Shown: positions 32,254 through 41,159 of the stretch, piece by piece
How the letters are laid out: every line of letters starts with the position of its first letter
Position numbering within the stretch: the first letter of the stretch is position 1
Source: Ichthyosporea sp. XGB-2017a
Lineage: Eukaryota > Opisthokonta > Ichthyosporea
DNA: 47,664 nucleotides
NCBI GenBank assembly: GCA_002811675.1
Contig: PDIM01000041.1
Coordinates: forward strand, 194,332-241,995
Direction of reading: 5' to 3'
Position numbers and translations under genes: made by a program
The notes under the pieces: model-generated
What the model was told of the DNA's origin: nothing
Seen by the model: only the letters and a program-made list of their open reading frames with translations
The model's database searches: none

Positions 32254-33183
32254 ATGAGTGAAAAAAATAGCAAAAGCTTGAAGTTAAAGGATTCTGAATA
32301 CTTTGGTCTAAATCCTCCAGTGAACGTAAATAACGAAAAGAATCTTTATTCGAAGGGGTTTTCAGTAACATCTAGTTCTACTCTGCCGTCATCAGAAGAA
32401 GCGGAGGCAAAACGTACAATGAAGAACACGGGGGCTGCGAGCACTCCCGACGACGCCAGCAAATTGGATACTTTAAGTCGAAAGTCGTCCTTTGGAAGCG
32501 TTGAGAAGGGATGTAGCAGTGTGGAAGGTGGTTTGGAAGAAAATTGCGAAGTTTCCAAGGAGAAAAAGAGAAAATTAAACAGAGAAGCCGCTCAGAGGTC
32601 TCGCACTAAGAAAGCAAAACAAATCGAAGAGCAAAAGGAAGAAATTATCAACCTCAAACATTGTCTGTTTATGGCTAGACAGGAAATGGACATTAAAGAA
32701 AGGGAATGGGATAAAGACAGGGCAAGGTTCAGAGAAGAAAATGAATACTTGAAGACTCAAAACAGAGAATTGCAAACTGCCAACTTGGAAATGGTTAGGG
32801 AAATGGCTGCTACTGTAAAGCAGAATTTTGCGAATAGCAGAATGAGTACGTACGAGGGCAGTACGAGGAGAAATACCAATGAGTCAAGAGGTCGCCTCAG
32901 TTGTCACAATTCCACCCCGGCCTTAGCTCGACCCAATGCAGAAGTGGCTGGTGGAGCTGGAACCATGTACATTGCTTCTTCAGCCTCTGCAGATCGAATA
33001 GAATCAAGTGCTGTCGAGCATTCGCACATCCAGCCACAATTACATTCCTATCACACCCCCTTGTCTAGCTATGGACAAAACAGTGTATATCAAGATCAGA
33101 TGAACAATAAGTGTAATAATGGCTACAATACGTTTCATGAACAGGTTGGCTGGGGAAACAGGGGAGAGCAAGAGGACTCCTGA
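32254..33183 (+). CDS. bZIP transcription factor
   Basis: Single exon, 309 aa. The basic region near residues 102-122 (KRKLNREAAQRSRTKK) has the bZIP signature N-x-x-A-A-x-x-S-R with Asn109. It is followed by a long helix (EEQKEEIINLKHCLFMARQ...) with heptad leucines and a charged extension to about residue 195. The N-terminus is Ser-rich and Lys/Glu-rich. The C-terminal third is Ser/His/Tyr/Gln-rich, as in activation regions. It should bind DNA as a dimer in the nucleus; targets are unknown. Its last 193 bases plus 36 bases of 3' flank (32990-33218) recur exactly beyond the assembly gap, there interrupted by a repeat element. Confidence 0.88.
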   Translation: MSEKNSKSLKLKDSEYFGLNPPVNVNNEKNLYSKGFSVTSSSTLPSSEEAEAKRTMKNTGAASTPDDASKLDTLSRKSSFGSVEKGCSSVEGGLEENCEVSKEKKRKLNREAAQRSRTKKAKQIEEQKEEIINLKHCLFMARQEMDIKEREWDKDRARFREENEYLKTQNRELQTANLEMVREMAATVKQNFANSRMSTYEGSTRRNTNESRGRLSCHNSTPALARPNAEVAGGAGTMYIASSASADRIESSAVEHSHIQPQLHSYHTPLSSYGQNSVYQDQMNNKCNNGYNTFHEQVGWGNRGEQEDS

Positions 33184-33218
33184 AATAAGCAGCCATTGCA
33201 ATTGAAACACATCTTTCG

Positions 33219-33967
33219 NNNNNNNNNNNNNNNNNNNNNNNNNNNNNNNNNNNNNNNNNNNNNNNNNNNNNNNNNNNNNNNNNNNNNNNNNNNNNNNNNN
33301 NNNNNNNNNNNNNNNNNNNNNNNNNNNNNNNNNNNNNNNNNNNNNNNNNNNNNNNNNNNNNNNNNNNNNNNNNNNNNNNNNNNNNNNNNNNNNNNNNNNN
33401 NNNNNNNNNNNNNNNNNNNNNNNNNNNNNNNNNNNNNNNNNNNNNNNNNNNNNNNNNNNNNNNNNNNNNNNNNNNNNNNNNNNNNNNNNNNNNNNNNNNN
33501 NNNNNNNNNNNNNNNNNNNNNNNNNNNNNNNNNNNNNNNNNNNNNNNNNNNNNNNNNNNNNNNNNNNNNNNNNNNNNNNNNNNNNNNNNNNNNNNNNNNN
33601 NNNNNNNNNNNNNNNNNNNNNNNNNNNNNNNNNNNNNNNNNNNNNNNNNNNNNNNNNNNNNNNNNNNNNNNNNNNNNNNNNNNNNNNNNNNNNNNNNNNN
33701 NNNNNNNNNNNNNNNNNNNNNNNNNNNNNNNNNNNNNNNNNNNNNNNNNNNNNNNNNNNNNNNNNNNNNNNNNNNNNNNNNNNNNNNNNNNNNNNNNNNN
33801 NNNNNNNNNNNNNNNNNNNNNNNNNNNNNNNNNNNNNNNNNNNNNNNNNNNNNNNNNNNNNNNNNNNNNNNNNNNNNNNNNNNNNNNNNNNNNNNNNNNN
33901 NNNNNNNNNNNNNNNNNNNNNNNNNNNNNNNNNNNNNNNNNNNNNNNNNNNNNNNNNNNNNNNNNNN
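33219..33967. other. Assembly gap (749 N)
   Basis: Unbroken run of N. Both sides carry the same bZIP 3' sequence, so the gap length may be arbitrary and the two sides may be alternative versions of one locus. Confidence 0.99.
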
Positions 33968-34355
33968 CAGATCGAATAGAATCAAGTGCTGTCGAGCATT
34001 CGCACATCCAGCCACAATTACATTCCTATCACACCCCCTTGTCTAGCTATGGACAAAACAGTGTATATCAAGATCAGATGAAAAATTGCAATGACCTAAA
34101 GGTCGGCTCGCTCGCCATTTTCTTCTTTAGGGCTATAGTCTATAGATAGTAGCGCAAATTCCAGGAGCCAATCAGAGGACGCCTCAAAAGTGTATTTAAA
34201 TTGTTGATTAGTAAGGAGGAATCGCTCGCAAGCTCGCTCGACAATAAGTGTAATAATGGCTACAATACGTTTCATGAACAGGTTGGCTGGGGAAACAGGG
34301 GAGAGCAAGAGGACTCCTGAAATAAGCAGCCATTGCAATTGAAACACATCTTTCG
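33968..34355 (+). pseudogene. Second, interrupted copy of the bZIP 3' end
   Basis: Apart from a 159-bp insertion, this segment is identical to 32990-33218 (229 bp on each side of the comparison). The insertion falls after the codon for Met in YQDQM and replaces the last 30-odd residues by NCNDLKVGSLAIFFFRAIVYR-type sequence with a stop at 34147-34149. It is either the other allele placed in tandem by the assembler or a true partial duplication. The sequence upstream of 33968 is unknown. Confidence 0.85.
34082..34240. repeat. Hairpin-rich short repeat, copy 3, with exact empty site known
   Basis: 159 bp, starting AAAATTGCAATGACC and ending AAGCTCGCTCG. Relative to copies 1 and 2 it has a duplicated CTATAG and a handful of substitutions. 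The uninterrupted copy at 33090-33110 reads CAGATGA then ACAATAAG; the filled site reads CAGATGA, element, ACAATAAG. Insertion therefore created no target duplication, or at most 1 bp (A). Confidence 0.92.
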
Positions 34356-34587
34356 CCAAAAGCATCACGAATTCTGTATTGGTGAAGCGTTCACAATGTA
34401 AATAATAATCTGCTCACCAAAAGACCAAACGAATCCACATTCTGGTATCGTTTCATTATTCCTTCGCTGGATAACATTGTTTTTCGACCGTGCGTATTCG
34501 AAACAAGGCACATCTGCCAACATCGAGTTGTCAATTATTTTGCATTTTAAGCTTACCAGAGTCCAAAATAAACGATAAATCGATGTA

Positions 34588-34593
34588 TTTTAT
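34588..34593 (-). terminator. Poly(A) signal overlapping the VOC stop codon
   Basis: On the minus strand the gene ends CAA TAA AAT, so the TAA stop lies inside an AATAAA word. A second AATAAA-type signal further downstream could be the one used. Confidence 0.35.
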
Positions 34594-35873
34594 TGTACAC
34601 AGTGTATTCCAGTCTTCCCACTCCTGTTAACCAGGGTCCTCATAAATGAAGGATGATACAATGATCTCACTTCATGTTCTAACTCGAACACCTTTTCGTT
34701 TGTAATGGGACACACAAAATCCTTGAAACGATATTGCTTTTCTTTGAGGGCAAGCTCGTAAGTATCACATTTGTCCTTAAAGCGAGGGTTGTTCCAAATA
34801 AGACCCTTTTTCGACATTTTGCGATAAGAGCTACTAAAGTTTGTGACATATATACAAACGTGATGGCCTTGGTATTCAACTTTGTCCTCACGAGACTCGC
34901 TAAATACAAATTCTTGCCAAGGGCCCACAGCAACTCGACAAGTTACCAGAGCCCCATTTCGACAGTAGCGAACGGGCGCATCAAAATAGGTTTCGTATAC
35001 AACCCCAATTTTTACAGCACAGCCGAACGGAACTTGGTGTTCAATGTAAGCAAGCCCCAATTCAGCAGGAAGTCCGCCATATATCCAACTATTGTTGGCT
35101 TGGTAGAGTTTAAAAGTATTTCCAAAAGGACAGTTGACGGTTAGGAACTCATTTGAAGGCCGTGGTAATTGGTCTGCCTCTTCCTCAGAGCGGTCCAAAA
35201 CGATACTGATATCCATTCCCTCAGCATTAATTAAACGCTCTAAGCGCTGGCGAATGTCATGCAAATTATCAACAATAATGCCCACTGTTCCCTTAAAAGA
35301 CTGCCTGGGCCCATTAAGAGGAATATGAATCTGTGTTCTACCCACATTGGCCCACATCATCCGATTCGCTTGAGCGCTATTGAAGAACGGATCTTTTGCA
35401 AACTTCAATCCATCGAAATAAAAGCTACTTGCTACTTCTCGGTCTTTCATGTCTATAGTTAAATTAATGTGTTCCAAGAATACGATGCTCCCAATATCTT
35501 GCTCTGCCCATTCGCACTTCATTTTTGCCCCTTTCTCCGTGTTAACAAATGTGGACAAACAATCCAAGTATTCATTTGAGTTTCCAAACTCGATATTTAG
35601 TTCTTTCCTATATTCATTTACGATCACCAAGCCTGTACGATCTTTCATAAACTGAAGATAGCACAGAAACGCAACCGAGTGTATGGAACTGACATGTTCC
35701 CAGCATTTCGAACCCAGAGTAGATGCGGTTGCTTCGATCTCAGAACTACATAAGCGGCATGTGGCCTTACTCAACGGCTGAAAAGCATCTTCAATTTGTG
35801 ATTCTGGGATTTCGGTGCTGACAAGTTCATGGAGTGTTTGCACACGAAAACAGAACTCATCCTTCCACTTCAT
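34590..35873 (-). CDS. VOC (glyoxalase-like) superfamily protein
   Basis: Single exon, 427 aa. After an N-terminal region of about 120 residues with a possible Cys-containing motif (CRLCSSE), two beta-alpha-beta modules typical of vicinal-oxygen-chelate proteins follow: first around YFDGLKFAKDPF, MMWANVGRTQIHIPL and GTVGIIVDNL; second around CPFGNTFKLY, LGLAYIEHQVPFG, VAVGPWQEFVFSE and HHVCIYVTNFSSSYRKM. The tail (YRFKDFV, FELEHEVRSLYHPSF, LVNRSG) is the closing block of a VOC subgroup known from cyanobacteria, planctomycetes and algae. His, Glu and Gln residues that could bind metal are visible, but no substrate or reaction can be assigned. The gene shares no strand or domain link with its neighbours. 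Confidence 0.78.
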   Translation of the reverse strand: MKWKDEFCFRVQTLHELVSTEIPESQIEDAFQPLSKATCRLCSSEIEATASTLGSKCWEHVSSIHSVAFLCYLQFMKDRTGLVIVNEYRKELNIEFGNSNEYLDCLSTFVNTEKGAKMKCEWAEQDIGSIVFLEHINLTIDMKDREVASSFYFDGLKFAKDPFFNSAQANRMMWANVGRTQIHIPLNGPRQSFKGTVGIIVDNLHDIRQRLERLINAEGMDISIVLDRSEEEADQLPRPSNEFLTVNCPFGNTFKLYQANNSWIYGGLPAELGLAYIEHQVPFGCAVKIGVVYETYFDAPVRYCRNGALVTCRVAVGPWQEFVFSESREDKVEYQGHHVCIYVTNFSSSYRKMSKKGLIWNNPRFKDKCDTYELALKEKQYRFKDFVCPITNEKVFELEHEVRSLYHPSFMRTLVNRSGKTGIHCVQ

Positions 35874-36585
35874 TTTTGACTATTGATACAGAGTACTTAT
35901 TCAAACCAAAACTCCGCGAATGCGAACGCTGTCTGTCGTTAACCGTAGAGGCGTTCAAGGCGCAGAAGAAAACAGGTGAGGTGATTTTTGTATGTTCAAT
36001 GGTTGTTTGTTCACTCCTCACGTTCCGGCTTCGGAGTGTAATCTCAACAAACGAAAGTAGAATTATACAATAGAGTACAGGGTATTAAATAAGGGAGTGA
36101 GATAACCAAAAGCTAACGCCTAACTACAGACGTCTGTAGCAGGCCCGTAGTCCGTAGAGAGGAGGCCACAGCTACTATGTAAAAGTATAATAATATAATA
36201 AAAGCCTCTCGCCTGATTTTATAATGCGCGCAATTATTGTTGTTTGTTGCTTCACTCTTCAGTCTTCAGAGTTCAGTAATAAATGATAATACTGCGTTGC
36301 ATAGAATTATTACATAGCTGTTAATTATTACTCCGAATTATTATAACCGCAAAAAACACTGGCGAGTAGTCAATGTGCTGCTGCTGGAGGGCGGAGGCCA
36401 CTCCCCCTGTGACTTTGTCTAGCTCTAGTAGTGGGTTGACTTGTTTCCGGAACCTGCAAGGAACACTCTTACTCTTGGATTACAACTGAACAGATGCTTA
36501 TTTTAGAAGATTCAGTGATATAGGGATTCCGTTCTTGTGTTGCAAGCAATCAATTTTGGTTTTTAATTTTACGAACTGTTCAATC
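35874..36585. other. Divergent spacer between VOC and ARPC3 genes
   Basis: No coding frame is supported. It should contain both promoters; no clear TATA box or motif stands out. Confidence 0.4.
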
Positions 36586-37294
36586 ATGCCGGTAAGTCAG
36601 GTGGCTTTTTTGTATTTGATTTGAAATGGGCCTTTACTTAATCTTTTTCTGATTATATATTTGGATAGGCCTATCATTCTGCTTTTAATGATGTTCCGCA
36701 CCAGAGCTTGGGAAACATCGCCGTGCTGCCACTAAATACAACTATGAGGGGGCCAGCCCCAAAGGGGGGTAAGCTTTGAGTCATACACACACACTTAGAT
36801 TTTGAGATAAATAGGATTTTTTTTTTAACAACTGATCATATTTGGAAATGCAACCATGTTTTCTTTTGGATTAACTAAATGTAGATGGGAGCCAAGACAT
36901 TGTAGATGAGGCACTTTATTTTTTCAAAGCAAATGTTTTCTTTAAAAATTACGAAATCAAGGGAGAGGCTGATCGAGTATTGGTGTATTTAACGCTTTTT
37001 ATTTCAGATTGCTTAAATGTTCTACAGAAGTGTCCTAATAAGAATGAGGGAAAGAAAGCATTAAATACTCTTGCGTTGGGGAATTTCGCAATTCCAGGGG
37101 AAGGCGCTTTTCCACTTAACAGTATGTATAACTGCCCTGGGTCGAAAGAGCAGATGGATCAGTTGCGACAATATTTTACGCAGCTTCGTCAAGAAATGAG
37201 CATGAGACTGTTGGAAAAAGTATTTGTCGATGACAAACCAAGCAAATGGTGGACAAGCTTTACTAAGCGCAAGTTCATGAACAAGAGCCTGTAA
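36586..37294 (+). CDS. ARPC3: Arp2/3 complex subunit 3 (p21-Arc)
   Basis: Three-exon model join(36586..36591, 36669..36768, 36885..37294), 171 aa against 178 in human. Exon 1 codes only Met-Pro. The second exon gives [20 protein letters not shown] and GPAPKG. The third gives [66 protein letters not shown] and the near-invariant end [23 protein letters not shown]3 is a structural subunit of the seven-protein Arp2/3 complex that nucleates branched actin at the cell cortex. The tiny first exon with an intron straight after the second codon is supported by the restored MPAYHS start seen in ARPC3 generally. AATAAA lies at 37418-37423. Confidence 0.96.
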
Positions 37295-37417
37295 ATCCAT
37301 TCCCATGAACGCAATCTTGATACGAAACACGTGAATAACACCCCTCGCTATGCACGCTCGAGCATGGAAACAAGCTTCCCATCGACCGCATATCTTGAAA
37401 CAGGTCATCCTTAATTA

Positions 37418-37423
37418 AATAAA
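37418..37423 (+). terminator. Poly(A) signal of ARPC3
   Basis: AATAAA 124 nt after the stop codon. Confidence 0.5.
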
Positions 37424-38429
37424 AGAAACTATTATTTTAAAGATGCTATTCCTTGAAGTTAATGTAAGTAATGAGTTCTAAGCAAAAGTGTGAAGGGCGT
37501 TTTTGTTTAATTTGACCTTTTCCTTTTGGCTCATTCCTCTGAGGCACTTAAAAGTGAGGGGCGACATGTACACACGTTCCTAAGGTTCATTAAAGAACCA
37601 GGTTCTTATTTCCTGGAAAGTACTAACTGGGCCTAGAAGCGCCTTTCCTTGTTTCACATTGAGGATTATCACATCTTAAGCATTGTGAACCTCTGACCTT
37701 TCCACTTCTGTTTTTGAGATCGAGACTATGCTACAAAGCGTGGAAGCTGCGCCAAAGGCGAGCCAGGGACATAAATCCACCCCTTCTTTACTTGCAGAGC
37801 GGGGGATGGACAATGACCACATTGGTAGTTTCAGCACTCGTCCTCACCCTTGAGGCCTCTTTCTCAGGGTACGTAAAAAGTTGGTTTCAGTTCCAAAGGG
37901 GCCAATCTTCCTACATCGTAGTACAGTTCGCAAAGACGAGGGAGTCACACTCTGGACATGACCAGCCAGGTCTGCTACAGACTACAGACTACACTACAGT
38001 GTGTCACTTCTGCAATAAGATAACCCTAGCTGCTAGCAATAAATAAATAAATGGATCGGGCTCGTACTCCTGCTGCATTATGATACTTCATTGTTATTAT
38101 TGTAACGCCGATCACATGATCAGAAGGTATGCATGCTACAGCTGCATATTTGTGTTTTACTTGAATAGGGCGCAGTAACATTTCTACAAACTATATAAAT
38201 CATATAAATAACATTAATAACATTAATAAACCGGTTATAATATACAACTGACTTATAGGTACATGCATGCTCCTCGAGTTCATTGACCACAACCAGGCCA
38301 AGTCACACTAATTGTGCACCACCAGACTATTTGGCTTGTTCCTCTTTAAAATCTCATATAGTGACCGTAGAGCAGATCTATATTGTAGTGCCTAATCTTA
38401 CTCAAATGTATAGCAAATAATACGAAATT
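37424..38429. other. 1-kb intergenic stretch
   Basis: A 110-codon open frame at 37714-38046 has no recognisable domain and is not called. A short 9-bp ATAACATTA tandem lies near 38205-38230. Nothing else is seen. Confidence 0.4.
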
Positions 38430-40532
38430 ATGGACCAAAACATGTTTTCATCTGTGCCAGCGAATATCCTTGGCGTGAAGTCTTTAGGAGAAATTAAAGA
38501 ATCTAAACTCTATAATTCTTCGCAGACGGTTATTCTTGATGGAGAAAATTTGCAACCAGAAATTTTGTATGAGTTAGGCATGGGTAGCTTGAAGCTAGAC
38601 CTATCAAATGAAGCATGGGAGAGGATTCGAGCTAGTCGTGTTGTTATAGATGATATTGTAAGCAATGGTGTTCCTGTTTATGGAATCAATACCGGTAAGT
38701 TAACTAGCTTCTCCCGAAGGATGCCTTCTTGTAGTAGCTGACATTGTTGCTGAACATTTATGCTTAACTTTCAACTGTTACCATCAAATTGCTATAGGTT
38801 TCGGCTATTTTGCAACCACGCCCGTTGGCCCTGATCAACTAGCAACACTCCAAGAGAATCTTATTACCTCACACAGTTCCGGCGTAGGTCAGCCTCTAAG
38901 TCTGGAGAGAACGAGGCGGCTTCTTGTCTTACGTTTAAATGTTTTTGCCAAAGGTATGTTCTTTGAGTTGAGATTGTAGATTATTTTGTAGCATTGAGCT
39001 GATTAAAGGTTGTATCGAAAGGTTTTAGTGGAATTCGAGAAGAAAATGTACGAAAAATGTTGGCAGCCTTCAACAAGTCGTGCCTGTCCCTTATCCCGTG
39101 CAAAGGCACAGTTGGTGCATCTGGAGATCTTGCACCGTTGTCTCATTTGGCTCTCGGTAAGTTTTTTGCGGTGGACCCACTGAAACACGCCAAACGAAAT
39201 AAGGATGTGAATTTAAAGTACTAATGTGAAAATTCCAATCATTTTATTTGAAAGGACTGATCGGGCAAGGAAAAATGTGGAACCCGGACAGTTGCCAGTA
39301 CGAGCCTGCGACTGAGGTACTGAAGAAGCATGGCCTTGAGCCGATTGAATTGGCTGCAAAAGAAGGTCTCGCTATGATCAACGGAACTCAGTTTATGACG
39401 GCATTGGGCAGTGAAGCTCTTGTTCGCGCCGACCGAATTGCACAAAGTTCAGATATTGTTGCGGCGTTAACATTAGAAACACTTATGGGAACTAGTAGAG
39501 CCTTTGATAAAAAGATCCATGAAGCTCGTGGACATACAGGCCAGAAGGATGTAGCAGCAAGAATGAGAAAGCTACTGAATAATAATTCCCAAATTGCAAA
39601 ATCACATGAAGGATGCTCTAGAATTCAAGACTCGTACACTTTAAGGTGCGTTCCGCAAGTCCATGGTATTGTTCATGATACCATTGCTTTTGTAAGAGGC
39701 ATTGTGAAGCAGGAAATGAATAGTGGGACTGATAATCCTATGGTTTTTTCTGAGACAAATGAAACTATATCCGGTGGCAACTTCCATGGTGAATATATTG
39801 CCAAAGCTTGTGATTATCTAGCTATAGGTTGGTATTCTCTATTTTATTTTCCCATTTTCTGTTGACTTGTTTTTATTGCATTAAATGGTGTTACTAAGCC
39901 ATATCAACGTTTTTATTTCACAACTTAGGTGTTCACGAACTATCTAGTATGAGTGAAAGAAGAATTGAACGTTTGTGCAACAGTGATCTTAGTGGCCTAC
40001 CACCTTTTCTCGTCAAAGAAGGGGGTCTTAATTCCGGATTCATGATTGCTCATTGTACCGCTGCGTCTTTGGTATCAGAAAACAAAGTGCTGACACATCC
40101 ATCTTCTGTCGATTCTCTATCTACTTCGGCGGCGAAAGAAGACCATGTCTCTATGGGTAAGTATATGATATTCTATTTTAGGATAGTGTTTTTCGTCTCA
40201 AATTCCATTGGCGTTGCGCCCTCGTGAATAATGTCTCAATCTTTTGTTTTATTTTTCTTTTCGTACGAATAGGTGGGTTTGCTGCGCGGAAGGCCCTGGA
40301 AGTAGTTGAACATGTGGAGATGGTGATTGCAATTGAGCTATTGGCTGCCTGCCAAGCACTGGAGTTTTTGAGACCACTAAAGAGTACTCCCGCTCTTGAA
40401 GCGGTTTACAATCTCGTCCGTGAAAAGGTTAAACCGTATGATAAAGATAGATTCATGACTCCGGACATAGAAAGTGTGCACGAGTTACTTAAATCAGGCG
40501 CTGTTCTGAAAGCATGTGAGGCCCTTTTGTAG
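38430..40532 (+). CDS. HAL: Histidine ammonia-lyase
   Basis: Six-exon model join(38430..38694, 38798..38953, 39022..39156, 39255..39827, 39929..40156, 40273..40532), 538 aa. The enzyme deaminates L-histidine to urocanate, the first step of histidine breakdown, in the cytosol. The MIO electrophile precursor Ala-Ser-Gly is at residues 173-175 in [18 protein letters not shown]. Other active-site blocks are [87 protein letters not shown] and [21 protein letters not shown]. The S-S-V-D-S block and HSSGVGQP favour histidine over phenylalanine or tyrosine ammonia-lyase. It lacks the roughly 100-residue N-terminal extension of the mammalian enzyme. All five introns split a glycine codon after its first base. 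AATAAA lies at 40633-40638. Confidence 0.95.
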
Positions 40533-40632
40533 GCTAATTCTGTCCTTTTCCAAGATGTATCTATATTATTATCTTCACTGTCATTAGGAGTGTGTCAGAG
40601 AGGGAAAATCCATATGAAAAATGTTTGATTTG

Positions 40633-40638
40633 AATAAA
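40633..40638 (+). terminator. Poly(A) signal of HAL
   Basis: AATAAA 101 nt after the stop codon. Confidence 0.5.
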
Positions 40639-41159
40639 GTATATATATATTGCGAATGACTTACGATAAACAAATTTTGACTTCAAAAGGAATATTTCTG
40701 CTTTTGGATACGGTTCGAAGTCTGAAGGACAGGAAGTTGCTGAAATTAGCTCCGAATTACTTGTTCTTCAAGTATTTTAGTGTTCTTTGCACAGTCGATA
40801 TTCGTTCAGCATTTTCTCAGACTTGTTCGTTCAAGCCGGCATGAAGTGCACGTGATATTATTCCACGTGGATAAAAGGCCAACACCATAGAAAAGTAAAA
40901 ATAAAAAATACAGTTCTCTATGGCCAACACATTACACAACACCTAACCATGGCAATGGCCACCCATGGGTAACCCTAGCTACATAGTCAGTAAGGGTGCT
41001 CAGCATACTGCATAAGTCCTCTATTTCAACAGGCGCAAACAAACCCGCAACTCCATTACCCCCCAAGAAGTTGTTCCTTATGGCAAAGAGATTCAGCCTT
41101 GATTTGAGAACATAGGGAAGGGACGTGGAAGTGGTTTTGAAGAAGAGCAAATTTTGATA
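40639..41159. other. Spacer upstream of the RecQ gene
   Basis: Short open frames on both strands, none with a recognisable domain. Confidence 0.35.

Noticed and set aside
34082-34240. Idea that copy 3 is an introner, that is, a new spliceable intron in the bZIP coding region.
   Set aside because: No GT...AG pair at or near the element ends would restore the bZIP frame. The only near donor (AAG|GTCGGC) has no fitting acceptor at the right end.
34082-34240. Helitron-type origin of the repeat, given no target duplication and a hairpin end.
   Set aside because: Neither strand shows the 5' TC with 3' CTRR ends, and insertion is not between A and T.
37714-38046. 110-codon plus-strand open frame between ARPC3 and HAL.
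   Set aside because: Composition is not protein-like in any domain sense and there are no linked splice sites.
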